From positions 496,001-560,000 of the forward strand of contig CAWATZ010000001.1 in assembly GCA_963784995.1 (NCBI GenBank): a stretch of 64,000 nt of DNA, read 5' to 3'. Position 1 is the first letter of the stretch, and every line of letters starts with the position of its first letter. Below, piece by piece: positions 10,384 through 18,885 of the stretch. Position numbers and translations under genes: made by a program. The stretch is from CAWATZ01 sp963784995. GTDB taxonomy: Bacteria > Planctomycetota > Planctomycetia > Gemmatales > Gemmataceae. The notes beneath the pieces were generated by a model, which was not told where the DNA came from, searched no databases, and saw nothing but the letters and a program-made list of their open reading frames with translations.

Positions 10384-10986
10384 CTACAGGAATGCCCCAC
10401 CGTTGAACGTGTGCATGAGGACGTGGGGGAACTCCACGCACTCAATGCCAATGACCCACATCCCGCCGGCCCATCCGTCGAAGAAAGCGGCGAAGTGCAG
10501 GCCGTGTTCGTTCGGGCGAGGCACCTCAAACCGCTGGCCTGGTTGGGAATGGAAAAGCCGACGTCGCCACTCCACGTCCACGCTCACGTCGTATCGCAAC
10601 TCACCGACTACCTCTCCTGCGAACTCGACCAACCGGACGGCGCGTTCGTCAGCGGGTGGATCGATAGGGAAACAGTACTCCGCGTCCCAAAGAGAGAACA
10701 CCCCACCACCCTTCTTGCCAGGCAGCCAACCCCGCTCCAGAGCGAGGGTGATTGAGGCGCGTACCAAGGCGGGGCTGATGCTGCGGAGTTGCGCAACTCG
10801 GTGCCACTTGCCGACTGGGTCGCGGAGGAAAGAGTCATGGTGGTGGAACCAGGCCACCAAGCGTTGCCCGGAATTCTCCCGCCTCTCCACAATTAGCCGA
10901 AGGTGGCCTTGGTGGGCTGAGACAACCCAGCGGTACGCTGTTTCACCCACGATGATCGAGCGACTACCCTTCGTTGGAAGTCCCAT
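10384..10986 (-). CDS. Hypothetical protein
   Basis: 200 residues from an ATG at 10986 (MGLPTKGSRSIIV); an upstream in-frame start is possible. The N-terminus resembles a short domain found in many bacterial hypothetical proteins, with a TKGSRxIxV...YRW pattern, here containing GETAYRWVVS. The C-terminal half contains several Trp/Phe-rich strands (FHSQPGQRFEVP, GLHFAAFFDGWAGGMW). There is no signal peptide, membrane segment or catalytic motif. It converges with the RlaP operon and lies upstream of the hydrolase on the same strand. Function unknown. Confidence 0.6.
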   Translation of the reverse strand: MGLPTKGSRSIIVGETAYRWVVSAHQGHLRLIVERRENSGQRLVAWFHHHDSFLRDPVGKWHRVAQLRSISPALVRASITLALERGWLPGKKGGGVFSLWDAEYCFPIDPPADERAVRLVEFAGEVVGELRYDVSVDVEWRRRLFHSQPGQRFEVPRPNEHGLHFAAFFDGWAGGMWVIGIECVEFPHVLMHTFNGGAFL

Positions 10987-11117
10987 TGTTACATCTCCCC
11001 CTTCTTCACCCACTCGCCCAGCAATTGCGATCCAACGGGAAACAGCGTCTCAGGGAAGACCGACACCAGGTCCAGGTCGGTTCTGGTGTCGCTCCCCAAA
11101 GGCCTCCGTTATCCGCC

Positions 11118-12081
11118 TCACTTCAATTCCTTCACGAGGAAATCCCAGATGTCGTCGTATTTCTCCGTCGGGTGGCCCGGGTATTTCACGTGGCAGACCA
11201 CGCCCGCCTCCCTGGCCAGTTTCTGAAAGCCCACCGCCCAGGCCGGGGAATGGATCTTGTAGTTGGTCTCCGCCACGGTTTCCGGCCGGGTCAGCCCCCA
11301 CTCGTTTTCAAAGTACAGCGGCGGGGTGCCTCGGTGCAGCAAGGCATCGGGCGACCATTGCTTGATGATCGGCAGCAATTCCTCGCGCCGCTTCAACGAC
11401 TCCTGAAAGCTGCAGCCCAGCGCCGGGGCGCCCATTCGACTCCGGGGACCCAATCCTGCATCCGTTTGGGGTCGATGCTGGGCTGGCTGCGATAAGCCGC
11501 GGCGCACCGGACCCTGGTCGAGACGCGCTCCACCGGGTCCGTCGAGCGCGGATTGGCTCTCTCTCCGGCGCAGGCGACGTACAAGGCCGGCAGCGCCCCT
11601 GCGAGCCTCCGCCCACGGCGATCCGTTCCGGGTCGAGCTTCCACCGGGCCGCGTTCAGGCGGACGAATTGCACCACCCGGCAGGCATCGCCGGCCACGCA
11701 GGAGATCGGCACTTTCACCTTGTCTTGCACGGCGTCGGTCATCGTCCGCGTTTGCACGGCAATCACGGCGCACCCCGCCTTGCCGAAGTAATCCAGTCGC
11801 GCCGGGTGTCGGCCCGGCTTCCAGATGCCGCCAAACCAGAGAACGACCGGGAAGGGCCCATCACCTTTCGTCGGCAAGTAAATGTCGATCCGCTGATGTT
11901 CGTGGGGGCCATAGGAGACGTCCGCATGGGTTGGCACCGGGTCGGCGGCAGCCTGCGCCGAACCGGCAGCAACAGTCGTCAGCATCATTCCTCTGGCAAT
12001 CCACGCCAGCGCAACAAACAGGAACGTCCCCTGCCGATGCTGGACGTTCACACTCCGCCGACCGATGCCTGCAAGTCCCAT
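11118..12081 (-). CDS. Secreted alpha/beta hydrolase (esterase-like), two frameshifts
   Basis: About 320 residues. The N-terminus has a hydrophobic leader (FLFVALAWIA ... MLTTVAAG) ending near AQAAADPVP, so export is likely. The core starts with YGPHEHQRIDIYLP and FPVVLWFGGIWKPG (oxyanion-hole region). The nucleophile elbow reads GGS-[shift]-GALPALY, consistent with a GGSAG-type elbow in which one G is missing near 11600. A second shift lies near 11440. The C-terminus contains the expected His region, VVCHVKYPGHPTEKYDDIW. This is the pattern of dienelactone-hydrolase/BD-FAE-type esterases common in planctomycetes. It lies just outside the tRNA-Gly element. Confidence 0.65.
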
Positions 12082-12276
12082 GGCCGCTCTCCTCGTGCTT
12101 CAGAAACTCCGCTCGTGAGCCCTGGCTCATTTTACGTGCGCCGCAATTACTGTCGCGGGTCGCCTGTTTCCAGGCAATGTTGATTTGTCCGGCAGGAGAG
12201 GACAGGCGAGACGTTGACGTAACTTCAATCTCTGTCAACAGTAAAGGCCCACTGACAACTGGTGCCAATGAGCCTT

Positions 12277-12325
12277 GCGAGAGCGGGCGATGGGATTCGA
12301 ACCCACGACGTCCAGCTTGGGAAGC
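12277..12325. repeat. Distal attachment site (49-bp tRNA-Gly 3' fragment)
   Basis: Identical over 49 bases to 24257-24305. It carries the T-arm, the 3' half of the anticodon stem and the acceptor strand of tRNA-Gly, but not the 5' half, so it is not a functional tRNA. It marks the far end of the integrated element. Sequences diverge at once on both sides (T versus A before, G versus T after). Confidence 0.95.
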
Positions 12326-12395
12326 GAGACGCAAGCACCACTCCGAAAGTGTCTAACCTCTTCCACGTCTTCATCTTACGAAGTAATCTCCATTT

Positions 12396-12484
12396 TTGCA
12401 AGGGCTTGCAAGGGATTGCAAAGAATAGCCAAAAACAACGGGTTTTCTGCATTCGCTGGTTGAAGAATGCAGAAGAATGCAGAA
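12396..12484. promoter_or_regulatory. Probable arm-type recombination sites, distal end
   Basis: Two clusters of short repeats lie just inside the distal attachment site. TTGCAAGGG occurs twice with a 10-base period at 12396-12414, followed by a third partial copy. The decamer GAATGCAGAA occurs as an inverted copy at 12445-12454 and as two abutting direct copies at 12465-12484. The same decamer forms an inverted pair next to the integrase gene at the other end. This is the layout of integrase or excisionase arm sites (inference). Confidence 0.6.
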
Positions 12485-12562
12485 CCAGCTCGCCAGAGGT
12501 CCGGCTCAAGGTCCGGAGTGGGCTGTCCGATGGCGTGGTCAGGGCGAGTAGTCGTCTCTCCC

Positions 12563-12820
12563 TCACTCCGGCCTTGCCACGTCAAATTCAACCCGCAGCT
12601 GCAGCCCGGCCTTCTGAAGTCCTTCCAGAGCAAGGCGCAACTGCAAAATCACGTTATCCTGAAGTTCCGTCGTGGGCTTGAAATGCTCGTAGCCGCAGAG
12701 TAGACAGCAGCCATCCTTGAGGGCGCGGCCCAGTTCGCCGAGTTTGACCTCGACAGTTCCGCGTTTGCACTTCTCGCAGACGACTCGTACCGTCGTTATT
12801 TCCCTTGCGTTGACGCGCAT
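12563..12820 (-). CDS. Small zinc-ribbon protein
   Basis: 85 residues from the ATG at 12820; a GTG five codons upstream is an alternative. Two cysteine pairs, CEKC (residues 15-18) and CCLLC (38-42) followed by GYEH, form a likely zinc ribbon. The C-terminal half is an amphipathic helix (ELQDNVILQLRLALEGLQ). Probably a small nucleic-acid- or protein-binding factor of the element. No family recognised. It reads toward the distal attachment site. Confidence 0.6.
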   Translation of the reverse strand: MRVNAREITTVRVVCEKCKRGTVEVKLGELGRALKDGCCLLCGYEHFKPTTELQDNVILQLRLALEGLQKAGLQLRVEFDVARPE

Positions 12821-12977
12821 GATGGATTCGCTCACAGTCTGACTCCTGGTCGGGCAACCCCCGGCGTCGGCCCCGCAGGAGTCAGGTTGCAGGCGCCGAC
12901 GCCGGGCTCGCGCCGGTGGCCAAACCGGCGGTCCCGATGGCGTCATTGTCCCCGCGCTCGCCGCCAGGTTCAAGCCC

Positions 12978-13190
12978 TCACACCGGCCCCAGGGCGGCCA
13001 GCCCTTCCTCGATGAGCTGCAGCCGGACCTCCAACCGGCGGACCTGGGCCAGGGCCTCGGCGAGCTGCTCGGCCGGCAGATCCAGTTCGGGCAGGGCCGC
13101 GGCCAGGTCAGCGGCGAGCTGGGCCAGGTCCTCAAGGACGGCGACGGCATCCTGGGTGAGGGGCTCGGTGGTGTTCGTCGTGGTGTTCAT
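12978..13190 (-). CDS. Small coiled-coil protein
   Basis: 70 residues, almost entirely Ala/Leu/Glu heptads after a short Thr-rich start (MNTTTNTTEPL). It has the form of a coiled-coil or small dimeric adaptor protein. It lies upstream of the zinc-ribbon gene on the same strand, in the element. No family recognised. Confidence 0.5.
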   Translation of the reverse strand: MNTTTNTTEPLTQDAVAVLEDLAQLAADLAAALPELDLPAEQLAEALAQVRRLEVRLQLIEEGLAALGPV

Positions 13191-13277
13191 CGTGGCGACT
13201 CCTGGGAAGTGGACGGGACGGCCTCACTGTCGCACAGGAAAGGCAAAAGCGCCAGGTCGGTAGGTCGCTGGTGGGCA

Positions 13278-13978
13278 TTATCGGTCCGCCTGCTTTCGGC
13301 GTCCATCCGGCAAGTTCAGCTTGCGTCGCCGGCTGTGGACAGCCGAGATGCTCCGCCCTGTCCGTCGTGCCACCTCGACCCCGGGCAACTGACGCAGCAG
13401 GGCGTCCTCTTCCGCCGTCCAGGCCCGTCCGGCTTTCGGCGGTCGTGCGCCTCGCCGCCGCTGAGCCTCGCTCATCTTCTGCCGGGTCTCGGGGCTGTGC
13501 TTTTTGCCGCGCCAGATCTGGCCGATTGCCTCCCGGACCGCAGCTGGCCGGGGCTTGCCCCGCATGGCCGCAGCGATCTTGCGCACCGCTCCGGGTCAGA
13601 TAACCTCTGGTCCGCCTTGCTCCTGGCCTCGGTCTGGGCGGGCTCGAAAGCGTATTCGGACCGCAGCTTGCTCGTCCCCTCCGTGGTTGCGCCGACGCCG
13701 AGGGCCCGCCGCCACGTCCAGACCGTGACTGGCCGGACGCCGAACCAGTGGGCCACGGCTTGCTCGGATTCCACCCGGACCGCCTCGGCCAGGCCACCGT
13801 AGACGATGATGGACCGCGCCCGCGCTCGAGGGCTGAGCTTGCCCACGGGCCAGGGGATCGGCCCATCGTGCAGGCCGCAGACAAGCAGTTCCCCGCGTAC
13901 CTCGCACCGGGTCCGGTCCCCGATCCGGAAGGCCGGGGTGGCATAGGTGCCGATCAGCTTGAAACGGTCAACGGACAT
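13278..13978 (-). CDS. NUMOD3/Myb-like DNA-binding protein of the element (one frameshift)
   Basis: About 233 residues once one missing base near 13585 is restored. The N-terminal 130 residues (FKLIGTYATPAFRIGD ... YGGLAEAVRVES ... VTVWTWRRALGV) form a domain seen in planctomycete element proteins, including a helix-turn-helix-like segment. Next is a NUMOD3-type motif (GKKHSPETRQKMSEAQRRRG), a module otherwise attached to homing endonucleases. It ends with a Myb/SANT-like helix-turn-helix (AWTAEEDALLRQLPG ... ARRTGRSISAVHSRRRKL). No endonuclease catalytic motif is seen, so it is probably a sequence-specific DNA-binding protein. Confidence 0.65.
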
Positions 13979-14082
13979 GGGTGTCAGTCCTTCGGGCCAG
14001 GGCACCCTTCTCGTGGGCCTTGGGACCGCCATCGGCCGGGATGGCGGCGCCGATCGCCAGCAACAGAATGGTCGTCATCGCC

Positions 14083-14415
14083 TCACCCCTCCTTTCGCTT
14101 CCTGCCCTTGCGGGCCTTTCCCTTCTCCGGCTCCTCGACCAGGTCAGCCTCCGGCTCGGCCGCGGGCTTCCGAGGCCGGCCCGGAGCCCTCGGTTCCAAG
14201 CCGGCGGTCGGTTCTTGGGTGAAGGCGGTACAGTCCACACTCAACGCCTCGCACAAGACCAGAACGGTTTCCCAGGCCGGTTTGCGCCGGCCTACTTCCA
14301 GCTGGGCAATTCCTTCTCGGGTCAACCCAGCCCGTTCGGCGAGTTGCTGCTGGGTCACCCCCGCTTGCTCTCGCAATTCCCGCAGCCGGCCTGCGAACCA
14401 GTCTGGATTTGCCAT
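14083..14415 (-). CDS. XRE-family transcriptional repressor
   Basis: 110 residues, ATG at 14415 with an AGGAGG box 8 bases upstream. Residues 8-65 form a Cro/C1-type helix-turn-helix (LRELREQAGVTQQQLAERAG, LTREGIAQLEVGRRKP). The tail is basic and Pro/Glu-rich (ends KGKARKGRKRKEG). Its leader region carries two copies of a GTAGTCA-N2-TGACT(A/T)(C/G) palindrome, and a divergent plus-strand promoter lies between them. It is therefore probably the lysogeny-type switch of the element, repressing itself and the rightward genes (inference). Confidence 0.8.
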   Translation of the reverse strand: MANPDWFAGRLRELREQAGVTQQQLAERAGLTREGIAQLEVGRRKPAWETVLVLCEALSVDCTAFTQEPTAGLEPRAPGRPRKPAAEPEADLVEEPEKGKARKGRKRKEG

Positions 14416-14445
14416 GTCCGCCTCCTCTGAAAAACTTTCAAAAAT

Positions 14446-14461
14446 GTAGTCAACTGACTTG
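14446..14461. promoter_or_regulatory. Operator 1 for the XRE repressor
   Basis: GTAGTCAACTGACTTG: half-sites GTAGTCA and TGACTTG around a 2-base spacer, with two mismatches from perfect symmetry. It overlaps the -35 box of the rightward promoter and lies 30 bases upstream of the repressor start. Confidence 0.65.
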
Positions 14462-14487
14462 ATTTCTCCGATTGCCTCCCCTATGAT
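14459..14487 (+). promoter_or_regulatory. Sigma-70-type promoter, rightward
   Basis: TTGATT (14459-14464), a 17-base spacer and TATGAT (14482-14487). The predicted start of transcription, near 14494, falls at the second operator, so a bound repressor would block it. It would drive the small genes from 14721 onward. Confidence 0.6.
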
Positions 14488-14493
14488 AACAGT

Positions 14494-14509
14494 GTAGTCA
14501 GTTGACTAC
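14494..14509. promoter_or_regulatory. Operator 2 for the XRE repressor
   Basis: GTAGTCAGTTGACTAC: a perfect 7-base inverted repeat (GTAGTCA / TGACTAC) around a 2-base spacer. It lies 48 bases (centre to centre) from operator 1, a spacing that would allow cooperative binding by two dimers. Confidence 0.7.
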
Positions 14510-14657
14510 GAAAAGGCAAGTGATCTTTGACAACTCGGTGACGGCTCCCGCAACCCTCCCTGGACAAACCAACCAGCAGAGGGCCAAAACCCCGGTGGAC
14601 TATGCGGACGGGTGGGAGCAAGGAACGGAGAAGAGAACGGCGGCATTTACAAGACAA

Positions 14658-14689
14658 GGGGCAGCGAGTGCTAGCAACACTCCTGCCCC
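14658..14689 (+). terminator. Stem-loop in the 5' leader of the rightward operon
   Basis: GGGGCAG and GAGTG pair with CACTC and CTGCCCC around a 7-base loop, with one bulged C. It lies in the roughly 225-base leader between the promoter and the ATG at 14721, 31 bases before the start. It could be an attenuator or terminator, or simply an mRNA-stabilising hairpin. There is no clear T-tract after it. Confidence 0.45.
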
Positions 14690-14720
14690 GTGGCCTTCCT
14701 TTCAAGAGAAGGAAAGCAAC

Positions 14721-15050
14721 ATGATGCTACGTCATTCGACCCCGACCCGCAACCTGGGTTCCATCAACCGCGCTGGTCTGCTGACCAGCAAGAGCAAGGG
14801 CAAGCTCCCGGTGGTGTGGTTGCACTCGCCATCCCGATCGGCATGGGCGGTCTTGCACGTCAGCAAGCGCCACAAGGTTCAGGTTTCCGAGACGGTCACG
14901 ATTGAGGTTGAGCTTCCGCGCTCCGTGCTGAAGAAAAGCGGACGCCCGGGCTTGTGGTACTGCCCGGTTGACGTTCTTCCGGAACGGTTCCGGCGGACCA
15001 TCACTTTCGATGAACTGTCGGCCAGTCCGATCAGCGAAGCGACGGTTTGA
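14721..15050 (+). CDS. Hypothetical protein of the element
   Basis: 109 residues from the ATG at 14721 with a GGAAAG box upstream. It reads MMLRHSTPTRNLGSINRAGL, then a WLHSPSRSAWAVLHVSKRH segment and VTIEVELPRSVLKKSG ... GLWYCPVDVLPERF. The pattern LHxT...NLxSIxRxGL...VWLH is reminiscent of small proteins of the RNA 2'-phosphotransferase/ADP-ribosyltransferase-like fold, but I cannot confirm this. It is the first gene after the repressor-controlled promoter. Confidence 0.6.
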   Translation: MMLRHSTPTRNLGSINRAGLLTSKSKGKLPVVWLHSPSRSAWAVLHVSKRHKVQVSETVTIEVELPRSVLKKSGRPGLWYCPVDVLPERFRRTITFDELSASPISEATV

Positions 15051-15119
15051 CAGGGACGGCAACCCGGCCACGGATGGCCCTTTCCCTTCCCACACCGAAC
15101 CCCACAGGAGAACGCGGCA

Positions 15120-15353
15120 ATGGCAATCGTTATCGGCAAGTTCTGCCTCGATGGCAACGAACTCAACGGACCGGGCACCTACATGGAAGAGCGCGGCTTC
15201 GCTCTGATCGACCGAATCGAGGCCGGGCAAGACACGACCTTCAACCTGACCTGCCATCTCGGCCCCTCGGTCGAGGTGGCCGTTCTGGTCCGGCTCCAGA
15301 CGGACTATGCGGCCTGGCTCGGCGAGCGGGAATTGCTCGCCCGGCTCAAGTAA
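15120..15353 (+). CDS. Small hypothetical protein
   Basis: 77 residues, acidic, mostly beta-type pattern (MAIVIGKFCLDGNELNGPG, TFNLTCHLGPSVEVAVLV). No motif or family recognised. It is in the rightward operon of the element, 69 bases after the previous gene, and is followed at once by a strong stem-loop. Confidence 0.55.
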   Translation: MAIVIGKFCLDGNELNGPGTYMEERGFALIDRIEAGQDTTFNLTCHLGPSVEVAVLVRLQTDYAAWLGERELLARLK

Positions 15354-15356
15354 CGC

Positions 15357-15386
15357 AAAGGGGCGGGGAGTTTTCCCCGCCCCTTT
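15357..15386 (+). terminator. GC-rich terminator-like stem-loop
   Basis: A perfect 12-base stem (AAAGGGGCGGGG / CCCCGCCCCTTT) with loop AGTTTT, starting 4 bases after the stop codon at 15353. It is followed by a C/T-rich tract rather than a pure T run. It probably ends or attenuates the transcript before the DUF6573-like gene. Confidence 0.7.
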
Positions 15387-15413
15387 CCTTCCCCCGAGAG
15401 AGGAACAACACCC

Positions 15414-15796
15414 ATGTTCGAGAACGCTGACCTGATTCACCGTTACACTGCGCCGACGCGATCCGCGACGGCGTGCTGATCGACGTGTCCGCGACTGCTC
15501 AAGAAGTCGGCTTCCGTTCCCCCGTGGCGCTGACCGCAAGCGTGTGCGCGAAGTACGTTGCGGTTCCGCCCGGCGTGGATTGCCAGGATGAGGCTGGGCG
15601 GCTGTGGGACGTGCTGGTCATGCTCCGGTTTGCAATCGGCAGGCTGAGCGGCAGCGCTTCCGAGGTTCGCTTCGCCTTGCACGTTCGCAACGACAACCAC
15701 GAGCGCACCCCGCCGCTGGTCCGCCTCAAAGCCCTGTGCGGTCCCGGGGACCAGGGCGAGCCTGTCGTCACGATCCTCTTGCCCGATGAGGACTGA
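15414..15796 (+). CDS. DUF6573-like protein (one frameshift)
   Basis: About 127 residues if one missing base near 15450 is restored: the start MFENADLIHRYT runs in one frame and ADAIRDGVLIDVSATAQEVG in the next. The pattern IHxYTRAxAIxDGVLIDVS, PVALTASV and VPPGVDCQDEAGRLWDVL matches a small family common in planctomycete and actinobacterial mobile elements. Its function is unknown. It has an AGAGAGGA ribosome-binding site. Confidence 0.65.
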
Positions 15797-15974
15797 GCGG
15801 AGCCACACCCCGGCCCGGTCCACCTACCCGGGATTTCTCTTGCCGCGGCTCGTGTCGCCGCGGAGAATGACCGGGTCGGGACCGCCGGAGTCATGACCGG
15901 CGTGGCCCTTCGCCAGCGCGTGTCATCTACCCGCACGGTTGGCGGAGGGCGCAGCCCGGCTGAGGGTAGAAGCA

Positions 15975-17120
15975 ATGCCCACACCAACGATGTCCGTCCA
16001 GTGCCCCAATTGTGGCAAGTCCATCAAGGCCCCGGTCGCACTCGCCGGCAAGGAACGCCAGTGCCCTGGCTGTCACGAGCCTTTCACGATTCCCGAGCAA
16101 GAACCTGTCCGCATCGCCCAGACCCCGAAGCCGAAAAAGCAGAGCGATTCCTTCGCCGACCTGGACGAAGCGCCTCGTCGAGGTCGAAAGCCTACGTCAA
16201 GCAACACAACCTTGTTGCTGGTTGGCGGTGCTGCTGCTGCTCTCTTGTTCCTGATCGTCGGCATCGTCGTGGTCGTTGCGGTTGCATCGCGAACCACACC
16301 TGTCGCGAATCAGCCGGTCGCTGGGGCAAACAAACCTGAGATCCCAAAACAGCCCGATCCGCCTCAGCCTGACCCAAAGCAACAGGAAGCCGAAGCCGCC
16401 AAGAAGGCGGAAGAGACTCGCCTGGCTGAACAAACACGTCTTGCCAAGATTAAGGCGGACGCTGAAGAGGCCGCACGCAAGGCCGAGACGGATCGAAAGG
16501 CAAAAGAAGAAGCCTGGCTGAAGATGGTTCGCAGCGAGTTGGCCGTGGTCAAGGCAAAACTCAAACCCCTCCAAGAGCAACCTTCCAAGCCGCCCTTGAT
16601 GACGATGGAAGAGTACGAGTCTCATCTTCAAACCTACGAAGAGTACGCCAATCGTGCCGACCCTGACAAGGTTGAGCCGGAAGCCGCAATTCTCTTGCCG
16701 CGAGAAGATCGTCTGCGGGTCAACCGTATCATCCCCCGGTTACTTACCGTGGTCGTGCAAGAACATCTTCTGCGTGTGGCCTACGAAGAGCGAGACATCA
16801 TGCGTTTGGAAACCCGAGTCATGGGCGAATCGGAGTTGAGGCCGCTGGTTTCGGAAACGTATCGGACAAACCTCCTCAAGCGGGCTTCCTGGAATGAACG
16901 GAAGTTGTTTTTCAAGCAGTTCGCCAAGATCACTGGCAACAAGACCCCTTACACCTTGCTCCATCCCTTCGACAGTTTAACCAGGAAAGAAATGGATGCA
17001 GCTGTCGATGCCGCCAAGCTGGTCCAGAAGTCCGGTCTTCGTTCACTAAATCAGCAGCAGCGGATAGCTCTGCTGGCGACCAGGGCTTTCGACTGGTACG
17101 AGAGTCAGATCAAGCCGTGA
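15975..17120 (+). CDS. Membrane protein with N-terminal zinc ribbon and coiled coil
   Basis: 381 residues from the ATG at 15975. Residues 7-30 hold two C-x2-C pairs (CPNCGKSIK, CPGCHEPF), the planctomycete version of the MJ0042-type zinc ribbon. A transmembrane segment follows at about residues 80-105 (LLLVGGAAAALLFLIVGIVV), then a Pro/Gln-rich linker, a 65-residue Ala/Lys/Glu coiled coil and a folded helical C-terminal domain (SYRTNLL-like helices, ending RAFDWYESQIKP). It is probably anchored in the membrane with the zinc ribbon in the cytoplasm. It is a cargo gene of the element; no enzyme motif is seen. Confidence 0.65.
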   Translation: MPTPTMSVQCPNCGKSIKAPVALAGKERQCPGCHEPFTIPEQEPVRIAQTPKPKKQSDSFADLDEAPRRGRKPTSSNTTLLLVGGAAAALLFLIVGIVVVVAVASRTTPVANQPVAGANKPEIPKQPDPPQPDPKQQEAEAAKKAEETRLAEQTRLAKIKADAEEAARKAETDRKAKEEAWLKMVRSELAVVKAKLKPLQEQPSKPPLMTMEEYESHLQTYEEYANRADPDKVEPEAAILLPREDRLRVNRIIPRLLTVVVQEHLLRVAYEERDIMRLETRVMGESELRPLVSETYRTNLLKRASWNERKLFFKQFAKITGNKTPYTLLHPFDSLTRKEMDAAVDAAKLVQKSGLRSLNQQQRIALLATRAFDWYESQIKP

Positions 17121-17154
17121 CGAGATAGGGAACAGACGCCTGCACCCCATCAGG

Positions 17155-17814
17155 TCACCTCGGTTCCATTCGAGCCATCCCTGTCCGGTTGGGAGCAATC
17201 GTCAGCACCGTCCCGCAGTCTGCCACGGTGCCGTTCTCTCGATGAAATCGACCGTTGGTACGGACACGCTCCTGTTGCCAATCCGGCCCGGGATCGGACC
17301 CGTTGACGTGTTTCGGGGGAAGGTCCACTTTCAGGACGGGAACGGCCAACTTGCGGACCAAGGCCAGGGCCTTGAGGGCGGACAGGTAACGTCGATGGGC
17401 GTGGTTCATCCGGTGCTGGTAATACTCGGCCCAGGGTAGAGACAAGTCGTTCCCCTGGGCGGTGCGGATGTCGGCAACCTGCACTTGCAGCCAGCAGGCG
17501 ACAACGCGCTCGACCAGCAACCGCTCGATGGGGGTTGGGGCCTTCCCGGCCAGGTCGGCCCGCAGCAACTCCAGCTTGCGGACGAGCGCTTCCCGGAAGG
17601 CGAGATTGTCTCCGACCGAAGCTCGAATGAGGGCTAGCTCGGCCTGGTACGCGAGGTTGCCACCGAACCGATCCACGGTAGCGGGATCTTTCAGCATCTT
17701 CCACAGCACGGGCAAGGTTGATTCGTCGCCGTTCTCGGCGCGCTTGAGAAACTTCCGCATCTCATCCGCCCCGGTCGGGATCGCTACTTCAGCGGGTTTC
17801 GTCGCGCTGGACAC
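17155..17814 (-). CDS. Planctomycete hypothetical protein
   Basis: 219 residues, GTG start at 17814, overlapping the 3' end of the upstream gene by 26 bases. Helical, with a pattern common in planctomycete proteins of unknown function: FGGNLAYQAELALI, a region with ERVVACWLQVQ, then QHRMNHAHRRYLSALKALALVRKLAVPVL. The C-terminus (TNGRFHRENGTVADCG) has no recognisable fold. Such proteins are repeatedly found in planctomycete genomic islands. Function unknown. Confidence 0.6.
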   Translation of the reverse strand: MSSATKPAEVAIPTGADEMRKFLKRAENGDESTLPVLWKMLKDPATVDRFGGNLAYQAELALIRASVGDNLAFREALVRKLELLRADLAGKAPTPIERLLVERVVACWLQVQVADIRTAQGNDLSLPWAEYYQHRMNHAHRRYLSALKALALVRKLAVPVLKVDLPPKHVNGSDPGPDWQQERVRTNGRFHRENGTVADCGTVLTIAPNRTGMARMEPR

Positions 17815-18104
17815 GTCGTTTCCTCCACTCGCCGCGCTTGTGCTGATGAAATCCGGCAGCCAGCAAGGCGGCGTGGGCCAGCAGCTCGGCCAGGTCGTTC
17901 AGGTCGTTCAGCGGGGCATCGAGCGGCATCGAGCCGGGCCCGCTCCGCCTTCAGGGCCGCTCGGTCGGCTTCCCGCTTTTCCCGTTCGAGGGCATCCTTC
18001 CGGGCAGCCCGCCTGGCCACGGGGCCGGTTCCGACATATTCGCGGACAACCCGGCCGTTGACCTTCCGGGAGCGGGTGTAATAGCGGCCCTTGTCCCAGC
18101 CCAT
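17789..18104 (-). CDS. Small basic hypothetical protein (one frameshift)
   Basis: About 104 residues from the ATG at 18104 (MGWDKGRYYTRSRKVNGRVV). The N-terminus is basic with a REYVGTGPVARRAA segment; a charged helix follows (KDALEREKREADRAALKAER). One extra base near 17935 shifts the frame; the true end then reads NDLNDLAELLAHAALLAAG ... RVQRDETR. Proteins with this KGRYYTRSxxVNGRxVREYVG start precede the LAYQAELALI-type protein in other planctomycete islands. Function unknown. Confidence 0.6.
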
Positions 18105-18416
18105 TTCTGTTACCCTCGAGCGCTTGCCCCGCTTCCATCCTACCAGAACGACGGCAATCGACGCGGAAGGCGTTGCCCGCTCACCGGGGCACGGCTCGAA
18201 ACGTGGTCTGAACCTTAACATTTCTTAGCGCCCGGTCCGACTCGCGGCAGTTCCAGGGGCAACCGCTAGGGAAAACTAGGATTGCCGTCCTTGCCTGCAA
18301 GAACCTGTCAAAACCTGTCACTGCGGCCGTAATCCAGACGGTGAAGGGCTGCACAGCCCCTGCCGGTGCAAGGTCATTCCTTTTTTTCGGTGTGGAAAAA
18401 TTCCAGCTGCCCGGGC

Positions 18417-18688
18417 TCATTTCTTCTTCGGGCCCTTGCCTTTCGATCCCTTCAGCGGCTCGTCCTGTGGATTCTGATCGTCGAACAAACCGGGCTCGCC
18501 CGCCTTCCGGGCCGCGGCCAGCAACTCGCTCAGGTGCTTGCGGGCCGCGGCGCCGAGCTTGAGCAGGGCCACCAGGCCCTGGGCCGTGGTCACGTCCGGG
18601 ATGGGCGCCGGATAGCACCGAGGGCGTCGTCCAGGGCCTCCAGGTCCTCGACCAGCCTGGCCAGCTGTTCGCGAATGGTTTCAATCAC
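18417..18688 (-). CDS. Small helical hypothetical protein (one frameshift)
   Basis: About 90 residues with a GTG start at 18688 that overlaps the previous stop (GTGA), indicating translational coupling. The N-terminus IETIREQLARLVEDLEALDD is a coiled coil. After a one-base shift near 18615 it continues as VTTAQGLVALLKLGAAARKH and ends with a Lys-rich tail. No family recognised. Confidence 0.5.
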
Positions 18689-18885
18689 GGTTCGCTCCGT
18701 TCAGGTTCGCTGGCCTGCCCGGCGCCGGTCGCCGGCGGCTCGGGCTGCAGCTGCTCAACGCGGACGCACCGCAGCCCGTAGGCTCGCAGGCACGCCTTGA
18801 GCAGACGCCTGATCCGGTGAATCGTCGGCGTCTCGCCCGGCGTGGGCTCCAGCTCGATCCGGTAACGCTCGCGGTCGCTATTCAT
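18685..18885 (-). CDS. Small hypothetical protein
   Basis: 66 residues from the ATG at 18885 (MNSDRERYRIELEPTPGETP). It continues with a basic helix (IHRIRRLLKACLRAYGLRC) and an acidic Pro/Glu-rich tail. It lies 149 bases downstream of the primase-helicase stop and is coupled to the next gene. No family recognised. Confidence 0.55.
   Translation of the reverse strand: MNSDRERYRIELEPTPGETPTIHRIRRLLKACLRAYGLRCVRVEQLQPEPPATGAGQASEPERSEP

Noticed and set aside
12277..12325. Second tRNA-Gly gene
   Set aside because: Only the 3' 44 tRNA bases (plus 5 flanking bases) are present; there is no acceptor 5' strand or D-arm, so it is an attachment-site fragment.
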